DNA from: Thalassotalea eurytherma | Lineage (GTDB): Bacteria > Pseudomonadota > Gammaproteobacteria > Enterobacterales > Alteromonadaceae | Direction of reading: 5' to 3' | Assembly (NCBI RefSeq): GCF_030161415.1 | Contig: NZ_BSSU01000003.1 | Span: forward strand, 124,001-188,000 | Length of the DNA: 64,000 nt | Shown: positions 34,573 to 44,417 of the stretch, piece after piece | How the letters are laid out: every line of letters starts with the position of its first letter | How positions within the stretch are numbered: the stretch's first letter is position 1 | The notes under the pieces: model-generated | Told to the model about the DNA's origin: nothing | Database searches by the model: none | The model's input: only the letters and a program-made list of their open reading frames with translations | Program-made: the position numbers and the translations under genes

Positions 34573-37152
34573 ATGGAATCCATTTATAACCCGCAAGCGA
34601 TTGAAGCCCAAGTTCAAAAACATTGGACAAAAAATAAAACCTTCAAAGCGCAAGAAAAGCCAGGCCAAGAAAAATTTTACTGCTTATCAATGTTCCCATA
34701 CCCAAGTGGTCGTCTTCATATGGGACACGTTCGTAACTACTCGCTCGGCGATGTAATTTCACGTTACCAACGCATGCAAGGTAAAAACGTAATGCAACCT
34801 ATGGGTTGGGATGCGTTTGGTTTACCTGCTGAAAATGCAGCGATTAAAAACAACTCTGCGCCGGCTAAATGGACATACCAAAACATTGATTACATGCGTA
34901 ACCAGCTAAAGTCATTAGGTTTTGGTTACGACTGGGATCGTGAATTAGCAACCTGTACGAAAGAATATTACCGTTGGGAACAGTGGTTCTTTACTAAGTT
35001 ATATGAAAAAGGCTTGGTCTATAAGAAAAACGCAACCGTTAACTGGGATCCGGTAGACCAAACCGTACTTGCCAATGAACAAGTGATTGACGGTCGTGGT
35101 TGGCGTTCAGGCGCAATTGTCGAGAAAAAAGAAATTCCACAGTGGTTTATTAAAATCACAGATTATGCTGAAGAATTACTGAACGATCTAGATCAATTAG
35201 AAGGTTGGCCAGAGCAAGTTAAAACCATGCAGAAAAACTGGATTGGTCGCTCTGAAGGTGTAGAAATGACGTTCGCAGTTGCAGATAGCGACGAAACCTT
35301 TGATATCTACACTACGCGTCCAGATACCATTATGGGTGTAACCTATGTTGCATTAGCTGCAACGCATCCACTTTCAATTCAAGCATCAGAAAATAACGCC
35401 GAGCTTGCTCAATTCATTGCTGACTGTAAAACAGAAAATGCAACTGAAGCAGACATGGCTACTATCGAGAAAAAAGGTGTTGATACAGGTCTTAAAGCAG
35501 TACACCCATTAACAGGTGAACTGGTACCAGTATGGGCAGCAAACTTTGTCCTAATGGATTACGGCTCAGGTGCTGTTATGTCAGTGCCAGGTCATGACCA
35601 ACGTGATTTTGAATTTGCAACAAAATACGGTTTATCAATTAAACAAGTTATTGCTGGTGGAGCTGATGATGACATTAGCAAAGCTGCGATTACTGAAAAA
35701 GGTAAGTTAATCAACTCAGGTGAGTTCGATGGACTGAATTTCAAAAAAGCCTTTAAACAAATTGCTTGGAAATTATCACAAGCAGGTAAAGGCCAAATTA
35801 AAGTAAATTACCGACTACGTGACTGGGGTGTTTCTCGTCAGCGTTACTGGGGTACACCAATTCCAATGATCAATTTGGCAAATGGTGAATCAGTGCCTGT
35901 ACCAGAAGATCAATTACCGGTTGAGCTGCCTGAAGAAGTCGTTATGAATGGTGTAACTTCACCAATTAAAGATGATCCTGAATGGGCAAAAACAACCTAC
36001 AACGGTGAAGCAGCATTTAAAGAAACAGATACTTTTGACACCTTTATGGAATCGTCATGGTACTACGCTCGTTACTGTTCGCCATCGGAAGATGGTCAAA
36101 TGTTAGATCCAGAAAAAGCAAATTATTGGTTACCGGTTGATCAATACATTGGTGGTATTGAACACGCGATTCTTCACTTATTGTACGCTCGCTTTTTCCA
36201 TAAATTATTACGTGACGTAGGTTTGGTTGAGTCTGATGAACCGTTTAAGAGCCTACTATGTCAAGGCATGGTGTTAGCAGATACTTACTATCGTGAAGCT
36301 GACAACGGCGCTCAAGAATGGATTTCTCCAACTGACGTAGAAGTTGAACGCGATGAAAAAGGCAAAGTAACAATAGCTACGTCAAAGCTTGATGGTGAAC
36401 CTGTTATTTCTGCTGGCATGAGTAAAATGTCAAAATCGAAAAACAATGGTATCGATCCACAATCAGTTATTGACCAATATGGTGCTGATACCGTTCGTTT
36501 ATTTATTATGTTCACGTCACCACCAGAGCAAACCTTAGAATGGTCTGACTCAGGTGTAGAAGGTGCTCATCGTTTCTTAAAACGTGTTTGGAAATTAGCT
36601 CACGATTTTAGCGAGTCTGGTGAAGCGCCAGCACTTGATGGTTTATCATTAAATGCTGCCCAAAAAGCAACACGCCGTGAACTACATAAAACTATCACCA
36701 AAGTAACCGATGATATTGGTCGTCGAAACACCTTCAATACTGCGATTGCAGCGGTTATGGAGCTAATGAACCACCTTGCTAAGCAATCAATGGACAGCGC
36801 TGAAGATCGTGCAGTCATGCAAGAAGCTGTGCGTGGCGTGATCTTAATGCTAACACCAATTGTTCCTCACTTTGCACATGAAGTATGGCGCTCTATTGGT
36901 GACGGAAATGATATTGAAGATACCCTTTGGCCAAGTATTGACGAATCTGCACTTGTTGAAGATGAAAAACTTATTATCGTTCAAGTAAACGGTAAGTTGC
37001 GCGCGAAATTAACCGTTAGCGCAAATGCTCAGCAAGATGAAGTGCAAGCATTAGCCATGGCTGAAGAAAACGTTAGTAAATTTACTGATGATAAAACAAT
37101 TCGCAAGGTTATCTTTGTTCCTGGCAAGCTACTTAATATTGTAGCAAACTAG
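34573..37152 (+). CDS. leuS: Leucyl-tRNA synthetase
   Basis: Class I synthetase that charges tRNA-Leu. The HIGH motif appears as [13 protein letters not shown] and the KMSKS motif as SKMSKSKNN; the CP1 editing domain with TTRPDTIMG and the catalytic [16 protein letters not shown] segment lies between. Starting at ATG 34573, with GAGAAA upstream, gives 859 residues, essentially the E. coli length (860); the longer frame to 34549 adds eight unsupported residues. First gene of the plus-strand housekeeping block. A GGGGCGT hairpin follows. Confidence 0.98.
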   Translation: MESIYNPQAIEAQVQKHWTKNKTFKAQEKPGQEKFYCLSMFPYPSGRLHMGHVRNYSLGDVISRYQRMQGKNVMQPMGWDAFGLPAENAAIKNNSAPAKWTYQNIDYMRNQLKSLGFGYDWDRELATCTKEYYRWEQWFFTKLYEKGLVYKKNATVNWDPVDQTVLANEQVIDGRGWRSGAIVEKKEIPQWFIKITDYAEELLNDLDQLEGWPEQVKTMQKNWIGRSEGVEMTFAVADSDETFDIYTTRPDTIMGVTYVALAATHPLSIQASENNAELAQFIADCKTENATEADMATIEKKGVDTGLKAVHPLTGELVPVWAANFVLMDYGSGAVMSVPGHDQRDFEFATKYGLSIKQVIAGGADDDISKAAITEKGKLINSGEFDGLNFKKAFKQIAWKLSQAGKGQIKVNYRLRDWGVSRQRYWGTPIPMINLANGESVPVPEDQLPVELPEEVVMNGVTSPIKDDPEWAKTTYNGEAAFKETDTFDTFMESSWYYARYCSPSEDGQMLDPEKANYWLPVDQYIGGIEHAILHLLYARFFHKLLRDVGLVESDEPFKSLLCQGMVLADTYYREADNGAQEWISPTDVEVERDEKGKVTIATSKLDGEPVISAGMSKMSKSKNNGIDPQSVIDQYGADTVRLFIMFTSPPEQTLEWSDSGVEGAHRFLKRVWKLAHDFSESGEAPALDGLSLNAAQKATRRELHKTITKVTDDIGRRNTFNTAIAAVMELMNHLAKQSMDSAEDRAVMQEAVRGVILMLTPIVPHFAHEVWRSIGDGNDIEDTLWPSIDESALVEDEKLIIVQVNGKLRAKLTVSANAQQDEVQALAMAEENVSKFTDDKTIRKVIFVPGKLLNIVAN

Positions 37153-37174
37153 TTGACAATTACGCTAAGATACA

Positions 37175-37196
37175 GGGGCGTGTTTACGCCCCTTTT
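37175..37196 (+). terminator. Hairpin terminator or attenuator after leuS
   Basis: GGGGCGT and ACGCCCC pair around a four-base loop and are followed by only four T, so stopping may be partial and some read-through into lptE is likely. Confidence 0.7.
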
Positions 37197-37244
37197 GCGC
37201 TAAAGAAAATGAATAGCTATTGATACAGGATAATAACAAACAAC

Positions 37245-37769
37245 ATGCCCTATCGATTTAAAATGCCGTCAAACACGTACCTTCGCGTGCTATTCTCTCT
37301 GATTTTTGTCAGCCTTATAGCAAGTTGTGGATTTCAATTGCGAGGTCAATACCTGCTTCCTCAAGAACTACAAACACTTTACGTAAGCTCGGATGATAAC
37401 TTTGGTGAATTGACCCGATTAGTTAAGCAGCACTTAACTATTAATGACGTTAACGTTGTAGAGTCGCCAAAAAGTAATACGCCTGAGCTTAAAATTCTCC
37501 GCGACCAACTTAACCGTCGAACACTTTCTGTGTTACCAAATGGGCAAGTGGCAGAATACGAACTGATTTATACCGTAAACTACCAAATCACTTTACCTGA
37601 GCAAAGCCCGCAACAATTTAACTTTGACCTGTATCGTGAATACCAAGACGATCCAAACTTTGCCTTAGCAAAATCTCGTGAACTAAATTTGTTGCTCAGT
37701 GAAATGCGTGAACGTGCTGCTGAGCGAATTTTACGTGAGCTAGCTTCTGTTGATGTAACAGGTCAATAG
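37245..37769 (+). CDS. lptE: LPS-assembly lipoprotein LptE
   Basis: Outer-membrane lipoprotein that plugs LptD and inserts LPS in the outer leaflet. A signal peptide with lipobox LIASCGFQLRG puts the lipidated Cys near residue 28, followed by the typical LPQELQTLYVSSDD start of the mature fold. Length 174 is usual. The start could be ATG 37245 or 37263; ribosome-binding sites are weak in both cases. It lies between leuS and holA, as in E. coli, and the holA ATG is three bases beyond its stop. Confidence 0.94.
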   Translation: MPYRFKMPSNTYLRVLFSLIFVSLIASCGFQLRGQYLLPQELQTLYVSSDDNFGELTRLVKQHLTINDVNVVESPKSNTPELKILRDQLNRRTLSVLPNGQVAEYELIYTVNYQITLPEQSPQQFNFDLYREYQDDPNFALAKSRELNLLLSEMRERAAERILRELASVDVTGQ

Positions 37770-37771
37770 CC

Positions 37772-38815
37772 ATGCGTATTTACCACAACAAACTGAGTCA
37801 ATCCTTGCATAAAGAGTTACCGCTTGTTTGTTTGGTATTTGGTGATGAGCCATGGCAAAAAATTGATAGCCTCAATCAAATTAAGCAACAAGCAAAAAAC
37901 CAAGGTTTTGAAGAAGTCATTCAATATAGCGCCGATGATAAATTTGATTGGCAGGAAGTGCATAACGAATACTTTGCCATGAGCCTATTTGCTAGTCGAA
38001 AAGTCATTGAAATTGAATTGGTTAACGGCAAAATTTCTGAACAAGGTGGCAAGTTTTTAACGGAGCTTGCTAGTCAGCTGATCCCAGACAATATATTGAT
38101 CATTCATGGCAATAAACTCGATACACGGGTAACGAAAAAGAAATGGTTTACCAGCCTAGATAAACAAGGCATTTATGTTGCGATTTATGATATCGAAGGC
38201 CACCATTTACATCAGTGGCTTAATCAACAGGCTAGACAATCCGGCTTACGTTTATCACAAGATGCAACCCACTACCTAGTGACGATACTTGAAGGTAACT
38301 TATTGGCGATGTCTCAAGAGCTTGAAAAATTTGCCATGCTTTACCCAAATCAACAGCTAGAACTTGAACAAGTTGAAGCACTATCCATAAAACAAGCTAA
38401 GTTTAATCCGTTCCAATTAGTTGATACCTTACTGAGCGCAAACTTTAAAAAGCTCATGCTAATGCTAGAGAGCTTGTCTCATGATGGTGTACATGCCAGC
38501 CAATTAATTTGGATATTGCACAAAGAAATTAGCCAACTAGCGCAAATGCATGAAGCGTTAAACCAAGGTGAAGATTTTAATGGTTTATGTAAATCTCTTA
38601 GGATCTGGGACAAACGTAAACCGGTGTATCAACAGGCAATAAACAACACCAAACTCTCGAATATTTATATTGCCTTATCTCGCTTAGCAGATGTAGATCA
38701 GCAGATAAAATCATCAAGTGACTTTGATGATATGTTGCTACTCACCGATGTCTGCATTAGCGTTTTTCATGGCGAAGTGACGAATCAATTATCTATTAAT
38801 TACGTTAACCATTAG
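37772..38815 (+). CDS. holA: DNA polymerase III subunit delta
   Basis: Clamp-loader subunit that opens the beta sliding clamp. The N-terminal part has LVCLVFGDEPWQ and the sensor-like segment with VIEIELVNGK; conserved LKWQL-like C-terminal helical collar region is present as QLIWILHKEISQLAQMHEAL. Length 347 is typical (E. coli 343). Between lptE and nadD with gaps of two bases each, so translationally coupled. No P-loop, as expected for delta. Confidence 0.95.
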   Translation: MRIYHNKLSQSLHKELPLVCLVFGDEPWQKIDSLNQIKQQAKNQGFEEVIQYSADDKFDWQEVHNEYFAMSLFASRKVIEIELVNGKISEQGGKFLTELASQLIPDNILIIHGNKLDTRVTKKKWFTSLDKQGIYVAIYDIEGHHLHQWLNQQARQSGLRLSQDATHYLVTILEGNLLAMSQELEKFAMLYPNQQLELEQVEALSIKQAKFNPFQLVDTLLSANFKKLMLMLESLSHDGVHASQLIWILHKEISQLAQMHEALNQGEDFNGLCKSLRIWDKRKPVYQQAINNTKLSNIYIALSRLADVDQQIKSSSDFDDMLLLTDVCISVFHGEVTNQLSINYVNH

Positions 38816-38817
38816 TC

Positions 38818-39462
38818 ATGACTGTATCCAAGAATCGACTCGGTATATTTGGTGGTACGTTTAACCCTATTCATTTAGGACACATTCAAACCGTCAATCA
38901 AGCAGCCAACTTACTATCGTTAGGTAGCGTTGCGCTCCTACCGGCAAATATTCCCCCACACAAAAAACAACCCACAATAGACTTGTCTCATCGACTTGCC
39001 ATGCTCGAAGCGGTTTGTAAGCAACACTCACGTTTTTACATTGAAGACTTTGAACTTAAACAAGCGAGTACGTCTTTTACGGTAAAAACATTAACTGCCC
39101 TCAAAGCACAAAAACCGACTCAAGATCTATTCTTTTTCATTGGCATGGATTCCTTAGTTAACTTTCACCTTTGGTTTGAATATCAAGAAATATTGAATCT
39201 TTGCAATTTAGTGGTAAGCACGCGACCAGGCTATGACGTCAATCAAGTCCAAGAAGAAGTAAAGGCATCGACAATCTCTTTTAACGCGTTTGAACAATTG
39301 GCCGAGCCTCAGCCGAGTGGACAAATTATCTTAATGCCTGATTTACCTATCGATATGGCATCTTCTCGCATTCGACAAATGATACAAAGAAACGAAAGCG
39401 TTGAGCATTTGTTACCACCAGATGTACATCAGTACATAAAAACTCACAACTTGTATCAATAA
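38818..39462 (+). CDS. nadD: Nicotinate-nucleotide adenylyltransferase
   Basis: Joins ATP and nicotinate mononucleotide to deamido-NAD in the cytoplasm. GIFGGTFNPIHLGH is the (H/T)xGH nucleotidyl-transfer motif, FFIGMDSLVNFHLW binds the nicotinate moiety, and MASSRIRQMI is the ISSTxIR-like closing motif. Length 214 is normal. It precedes rsfS after an 79-base gap, in the conserved order. Confidence 0.96.
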   Translation: MTVSKNRLGIFGGTFNPIHLGHIQTVNQAANLLSLGSVALLPANIPPHKKQPTIDLSHRLAMLEAVCKQHSRFYIEDFELKQASTSFTVKTLTALKAQKPTQDLFFFIGMDSLVNFHLWFEYQEILNLCNLVVSTRPGYDVNQVQEEVKASTISFNAFEQLAEPQPSGQIILMPDLPIDMASSRIRQMIQRNESVEHLLPPDVHQYIKTHNLYQ

Positions 39463-39541
39463 TTAAGCGCGGTTGAAGGTGACGAGCTACTAGCAAAAGT
39501 GGTAAACTCTGCCTTATTTTTATCGTTACGGGAAAGTTACA

Positions 39542-39859
39542 TTGCAATTAGACGCACTAAGCGCATTTGTTGTTGATAAAATTGACGACATGAAAGGCCG
39601 CGAAATCACCATTTTAGATATTGAAGACAAGGCAAGCTTCGCATCACACATGATCGTTTGTTCAGGAAATTCAAATCGCCACGTAAAATCTATCGCCAAT
39701 CATGTTGTTATTGAATGTCGCGCTCAAGGTGTTGAGCCATTAGGTACAGAAGGCAACGACGTAGGCGAATGGTCATTAGTTGATTTGGGCGACGTTATCG
39801 TTCATGTCATGACTGATGAAATGAGAGATCGTTATCAATTAGAACAACTCTGGTCATAA
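39542..39859 (+). CDS. rsfS: Ribosomal silencing factor RsfS
   Basis: Binds ribosomal protein L14 and blocks subunit joining in starving cells. The stretch GREITILDIEDKASFASHMIVCSGNS and the GEWSLVDLGDVIVHVM region are the DUF143/RsfS signature. Length 105 is full. The start codon is TTG at 39542, with GGGAA nine bases upstream and no usable ATG before the conserved N-terminus. It is followed by rlmH six bases later, as in many bacteria. Confidence 0.95.
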   Translation: MQLDALSAFVVDKIDDMKGREITILDIEDKASFASHMIVCSGNSNRHVKSIANHVVIECRAQGVEPLGTEGNDVGEWSLVDLGDVIVHVMTDEMRDRYQLEQLWS

Positions 39860-39865
39860 CCGTTC

Positions 39866-40336
39866 ATGCGCATCACCCTCTACGCCGTAGGCAATAAAAT
39901 GCCTAAATGGGTAACCGAAGGATTTAACGAGTATACCCGACGCTTTCCAAGAGATATGTCATTTCACTTAGTTGAAATACCACCAGGTAAACGTGGTAAA
40001 AATGCCGATATCGCGCGTATTTTAGAAAAAGAGGGTGAGCAAATGCTCGCTGCTATTCCAAAAGGTTCACGTATAGTTACCTTAGAAGTGCTAGGTAAAC
40101 CTTGGGATACACCAGAATTAGCCCGTCAGTTAGACCGCTGGCAAAATGATGGTCGTGATGTTGCCCTACTCGTTGGTGGCCCTGAAGGGTTAGCGCCAGC
40201 ATGTATTGCAGCTTCTGAACAAAAATGGTCGCTATCAAACTTAACATTGCCTCACCCTCTTGTACGTATATTTTTAGCAGAAAGCTTATATCGTGCATGG
40301 AGTGTCAATAATAACCATCCTTATCACAGGGAGTGA
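39866..40336 (+). CDS. rlmH: 23S rRNA (pseudouridine1915-N3)-methyltransferase RlmH
   Basis: SPOUT-class methyltransferase that modifies helix 69 of assembled ribosomes. [18 protein letters not shown] at the N-terminus, LLVGGPEGL (SAM-binding trefoil knot) and [18 protein letters not shown] at the C-terminus are the RlmH signature. Length 156 matches. It is immediately followed by mrdA, one base after its TGA. Confidence 0.97.
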   Translation: MRITLYAVGNKMPKWVTEGFNEYTRRFPRDMSFHLVEIPPGKRGKNADIARILEKEGEQMLAAIPKGSRIVTLEVLGKPWDTPELARQLDRWQNDGRDVALLVGGPEGLAPACIAASEQKWSLSNLTLPHPLVRIFLAESLYRAWSVNNNHPYHRE

Positions 40337-40337
40337 T

Positions 40338-42302
40338 ATGGCACGTCGTAAACGCGTCTCCATTCGAAATCATAGTGCTGAAGCAAACCTTTTTGCACGT
40401 AGAGCTTTTATAGCCTTAATTGGCGTTTTTTTAATGTTGCTCATTCTTTTTAGCAACGTTTATGATCTCGAAGTTAACTCTTACGAAAAATACAAAACGC
40501 GCTCAAACTCAAACAGAATAAAACTTTTACCAGTCGCCCCTAACAGAGGCTTAATTTACGATAGAAATGGCGTGTTACTCGCTGAAAATAAGCCAATTTA
40601 TTCTTTAGAAATTATTCCCGAGCAAACTCAAGAATTAGAAAAAACCGTTGACGAACTTGCCCTACTCCTCGACATATCTCCAGAACAAAAAGCAAAGTTT
40701 TTTAAACAACTACGTAGTAATCGTCGATTTAAACCTGTTGAGCTGCACGCTCGTTTAAGTGATCAACAAGTTGCACTTTTTAGTGTCAATCAGCATAAAT
40801 ATCCCGGCGCAACCATCGAAGCTCGCCTAAAGCGTTATTATCCATTTGCCGACTTAACGACTCATTCACTAGGCTATGTGGCAAGAATCAATTCGCGTGA
40901 TGCGATAAAACTTGAAGAAGCTGAAAAAAGTGAAAATTACGCAGCAACTCGTAACATAGGAAAGCTTGGGTTAGAGAGATATTACGAAGACATACTTCAC
41001 GGCACCATTGGTCACCAAGAAGTAGAAGTGAATAATAAAGGTCGCATCATCAGAACACTGAGCTCTACCGCACCTATTCCCGGTAAAGACTTGACCCTAA
41101 CCTTAGATATTGAATTGCAAATGATTGCTAAACGCGCATTGTCAGGTAAGCGTGGCGCCATTGTTGCGATTGATCCCCGTGATGGTGGCGTTTTAGCTAT
41201 GTATTCAAATCCAAGTTACGACGGTAACTTGTTTGTTCATGGTATCAGCTCAAAAAATTACAAAAAGTTATTGGGCTCTAAAGATTTACCGCTGATCAAT
41301 CGAACGGTGCAAGGCTATCCGCCAGCCTCCACCATTAAACCTTTTATTGCACTTACCGGCTTAGAACATGAAGTTGTCACCCCTGAAAGTAGAATTTGGG
41401 ATCCGGGGCATTATCAAATTGAAGGGGTTGAAAAAAAATACCGTGACTGGAAACGCTGGGGCCATGGTTGGGTTAACTTAACCACAGCCATTGAGCAGTC
41501 TTGTAACGTATATTTCTACGACTTAGCGTATAAGCTTGGTATCACCAAAATTAGTGACATGATGGCTAAATTTGGCTTTGGTGAATATACCGGTATCGAC
41601 ATTCATGAAGAAGCCGATGGTATTTTACCAAGTGTTGAGTGGAAAAGAGCGCGTTATAACCAAAACTGGTATGCCGGTGAAACCGTTTCTGTAGGTATAG
41701 GGCAAAGTTTTTGGACAGTAACCCCTCTTCAACTTGCGCAAGCTACCTCTATTTTAGTAAACAAAGGTGAAATAAAGCCTCCTCACCTGCTGAAATCGAC
41801 GAGCCAATCCAAAGCAGGGTTTGCAACCAATCAAGAAGTTGTTCAAGTGCCCTATCAAGTTGGTGATCTACCACCGATAACATTGAAACATGATAGAAAC
41901 TGGCTTCATGTTCTAGATGCAATGCACAACACCGTTCAAAAACTTGGTGCAACAGCACACACAGCATTTAAAGGTACAACTTATGACGCCGCGGGTAAAA
42001 CCGGTTCGGCGCAAGTTGCGAGCTTAGGCGCAGACGAAGAGTACGAAGCGGAAAAAATTCAAGAAAACAAGCGTGATAACGCGATGTTCATTGCTTTTGC
42101 GCCTTACGAAAAACCGGAAATCGTCGTCGCTGTTGCGATTGAAAACGTAGCCAAAGGTGGTGGTGCAACTAACGCGGCACCTGTAGCACGACAGATTATG
42201 GATCAGTACTTTGGAAACCGCTTCATTAAAAGTGAAGATATTGCATTACACCCTCATCATAATAAGCATCACACACAGTCAACTTCGCAGGGAGGTCAAT
42301 AA
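40338..42302 (+). CDS. mrdA: Penicillin-binding protein 2 (MrdA)
   Basis: Class B transpeptidase of the rod elongasome. A single membrane helix (about residues 22-42) anchors it; the non-penicillin domain follows, with RGLIYDRNGVLLAEN, then the transpeptidase with Ser-x-x-Lys in PPASTIKPF, Ser-x-Asn in EQSCNVYFYD, and Lys-Thr-Gly in AGKTGSAQV. At 654 residues it is slightly longer than E. coli PBP2 (633), with a His-rich tail. ATG 40338 with GGGAG upstream is preferred to the frame start at 40293. The stop overlaps the mrdB ATG (TAATG). Confidence 0.97.
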   Translation: MARRKRVSIRNHSAEANLFARRAFIALIGVFLMLLILFSNVYDLEVNSYEKYKTRSNSNRIKLLPVAPNRGLIYDRNGVLLAENKPIYSLEIIPEQTQELEKTVDELALLLDISPEQKAKFFKQLRSNRRFKPVELHARLSDQQVALFSVNQHKYPGATIEARLKRYYPFADLTTHSLGYVARINSRDAIKLEEAEKSENYAATRNIGKLGLERYYEDILHGTIGHQEVEVNNKGRIIRTLSSTAPIPGKDLTLTLDIELQMIAKRALSGKRGAIVAIDPRDGGVLAMYSNPSYDGNLFVHGISSKNYKKLLGSKDLPLINRTVQGYPPASTIKPFIALTGLEHEVVTPESRIWDPGHYQIEGVEKKYRDWKRWGHGWVNLTTAIEQSCNVYFYDLAYKLGITKISDMMAKFGFGEYTGIDIHEEADGILPSVEWKRARYNQNWYAGETVSVGIGQSFWTVTPLQLAQATSILVNKGEIKPPHLLKSTSQSKAGFATNQEVVQVPYQVGDLPPITLKHDRNWLHVLDAMHNTVQKLGATAHTAFKGTTYDAAGKTGSAQVASLGADEEYEAEKIQENKRDNAMFIAFAPYEKPEIVVAVAIENVAKGGGATNAAPVARQIMDQYFGNRFIKSEDIALHPHHNKHHTQSTSQGGQ

Positions 42303-43417
42303 TGCCTAGCATTGGACATGATCAAGCGAAGCGACAAACCTTATGGCAACAAATCCACATTGATTTACCATTATTATTTGGCTTACTGGTATTGATGACA
42401 CTTGGTCTATTTATTGTTTATAGCGCTGGTGGTCAAGATATTGATTTGGTAAAACGCCAAGTAACTCGTTTAGGCATCTCTTTGGTTGTTATGTTTGCGA
42501 TAGCGCAGATTAACCCACTAATATATCGAAAATGGGCAGTACCGCTATTTATTATTGGCGCCCTAATGCTTGTTGGCGTTTTACTTTTTGGTCACGTTGG
42601 TAAAGGTGCGCAACGTTGGTTAGATCTTGGCTTTATGAAGTTTCAACCTTCAGAAATTATGAAGCTAATTGTGCCTATAATGATCGCCTGGTACATCAGC
42701 CAATATGATTTACCAGCAAAACTTCGCCATATTATCCTCGCCTTTATTCTGGTGCTAATTCCGACACTACTTATCGCTAGACAACCTGACTTAGGTACGT
42801 CTTTACTGATCGCAAGCTCTGGCCTCTTTGTTATTTTTCTTGCCGGGGCAAGTTGGAAGCTCATCGGTACTTGCGTTGGTTTAGCCTCGGCATTCACACC
42901 GATAATGTGGATGTTTTTGATGAAAGACTACCAAAAGCAGCGTGTTTTAACGTTTCTCAATCCTGAGCAAGATCCTTTAGGTTCCGGCTACCATATTATT
43001 CAATCTAAAATTGCGATTGGCTCAGGCGGTATTTGGGGAAAAGGCTGGTTACAGGGCACTCAGTCGCAATTAGAATTTCTACCAGAGCGTCATACTGACT
43101 TTATTTTTGCTGTTTTCAGTGAAGAATTTGGCCTTATTGGCGTACTTGCCTTACTGCTGGTTTATTTAGCAATTGTCATGCGAGGATTATGGATAGCAAT
43201 CAAGGCGCAGCACGCTTTTACTAAGCTATTAGCCGGTAGTATTACGCTCACGTTCTTTGTTTATGTATTCGTTAATATTGGTATGGTATCAGGTCTACTT
43301 CCTGTTGTTGGCGTACCTTTACCTTTAATAAGCTATGGTGGCACTTCAATGGTGACATTAATGGCAGGATTTGGCATGCTAATGGCTATTAGTACGCGCC
43401 GACGTTTTATTGCCTAA
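42302..43417 (+). CDS. mrdB: Rod shape-determining glycosyltransferase RodA (MrdB)
   Basis: SEDS-family peptidoglycan polymerase that works with PBP2. About ten membrane segments; conserved SEDS features include PSEIMKL, RQPDLGTSLLI with the functional Asp, QSKIAIGSGGIWGKGW, LPERHTDFIFAVFSEEFG and PLPLISYGGTSMV. Length 371 matches RodA. A strong GGGAGG precedes ATG 42302, which overlaps the mrdA stop by one base, so the two partners are coupled. Confidence 0.97.
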   Translation: MPSIGHDQAKRQTLWQQIHIDLPLLFGLLVLMTLGLFIVYSAGGQDIDLVKRQVTRLGISLVVMFAIAQINPLIYRKWAVPLFIIGALMLVGVLLFGHVGKGAQRWLDLGFMKFQPSEIMKLIVPIMIAWYISQYDLPAKLRHIILAFILVLIPTLLIARQPDLGTSLLIASSGLFVIFLAGASWKLIGTCVGLASAFTPIMWMFLMKDYQKQRVLTFLNPEQDPLGSGYHIIQSKIAIGSGGIWGKGWLQGTQSQLEFLPERHTDFIFAVFSEEFGLIGVLALLLVYLAIVMRGLWIAIKAQHAFTKLLAGSITLTFFVYVFVNIGMVSGLLPVVGVPLPLISYGGTSMVTLMAGFGMLMAISTRRRFIA

Positions 43418-43490
43418 CCGCTTAGTAAAAATTAACGGTTAAACACGTCGGCAAAAATAACAATAATAAAGGTCGATAATTAAGGGCGTC

Positions 43491-44321
43491 ATGATTTTAA
43501 ATAGAACAATACTGATCATGCTATTTATTGGCTTAGTTGCTGGTTGTTCAAGTAATTCTCGTTATAGTCAGAAACATGACACTACACCTTCTCGTTTGCC
43601 GACCGCAAGTGAACTGGAAGACGCTACACCAACTTTTGAGCCACCTTCTCGTGGCGGTAATAAACATTACACGGTACGCGGAAAACACTACAAGGTACTA
43701 AGCTCTTCAAAAGATTTTTCTGAGCACGGTATTGCCTCCTATTACGGTGAGAAGTTTCATGGCCATTTAACGTCAAATGGTGAAATTTATAATATGTATG
43801 CAATGAGCGCGGCTCATAAAAACCTACCGTTACCCTCATACGTTAAAGTGACAAACTTAGATAATCAAAAGACGGTTGTCGTGCGTGTTAATGATAGAGG
43901 TCCATTTCATCCAGGACGCGTTATCGACTTAAGCTTCAGTGCCGCCTATAAATTAGATATGTTGAAAAGTGGTACCGCCAACGTGCGTGTTGATATTATC
44001 GAAAAATCACAAACAGCTAATCAACCAGTGCCAAAACCAACAACGTCAACATCTACGCAAGTTGCAAGCTCAAACTCGCCATCATCATTAACAGATGCTT
44101 ACATTATTCAAATTTTTGCGACGAAAAACCCAACCATGGCTAATTCATTAGTTAGTGCGTTAACATCTTTATATCAAAAACCTGTGCAAGCAAATGAAAA
44201 AGATGGAATTTTTCGTGTTCAATTAGGTCCAATAGCTAACCTTGATGAAGCAAACGAAATATTAGCCACGTTAAAATCTTCTGGATACCCAAAAGCATTC
44301 AGTAAAAAAGTGGTTTTGTAA
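43491..44321 (+). CDS. rlpA: Septal-ring lytic transglycosylase RlpA
   Basis: Outer-membrane lipoprotein that cuts glycan strands lacking stem peptides. Lipobox LVAGCSS gives the lipidated Cys near residue 19; a double-psi beta-barrel follows with GIASYYGEKFHGHLTSNGE and the catalytic region VRVNDRGPFHPGRVIDLS; a Ser/Thr/Pro linker leads to a C-terminal SPOR domain (YIIQIFATKNP and VQLGPIANLDEA) that binds denuded peptidoglycan at the septum. Length 276 is normal. Conserved position between mrdB and dacA. Confidence 0.95.
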   Translation: MILNRTILIMLFIGLVAGCSSNSRYSQKHDTTPSRLPTASELEDATPTFEPPSRGGNKHYTVRGKHYKVLSSSKDFSEHGIASYYGEKFHGHLTSNGEIYNMYAMSAAHKNLPLPSYVKVTNLDNQKTVVVRVNDRGPFHPGRVIDLSFSAAYKLDMLKSGTANVRVDIIEKSQTANQPVPKPTTSTSTQVASSNSPSSLTDAYIIQIFATKNPTMANSLVSALTSLYQKPVQANEKDGIFRVQLGPIANLDEANEILATLKSSGYPKAFSKKVVL

Positions 44322-44417
44322 ACAATTCATGCTGGTCAAGCCATAGCCAAGCTTAGTAAAAATGATATACTGATTGGCAATTTTGACTTCTCTCTCGACA
44401 AGAAATATAGGTAAACC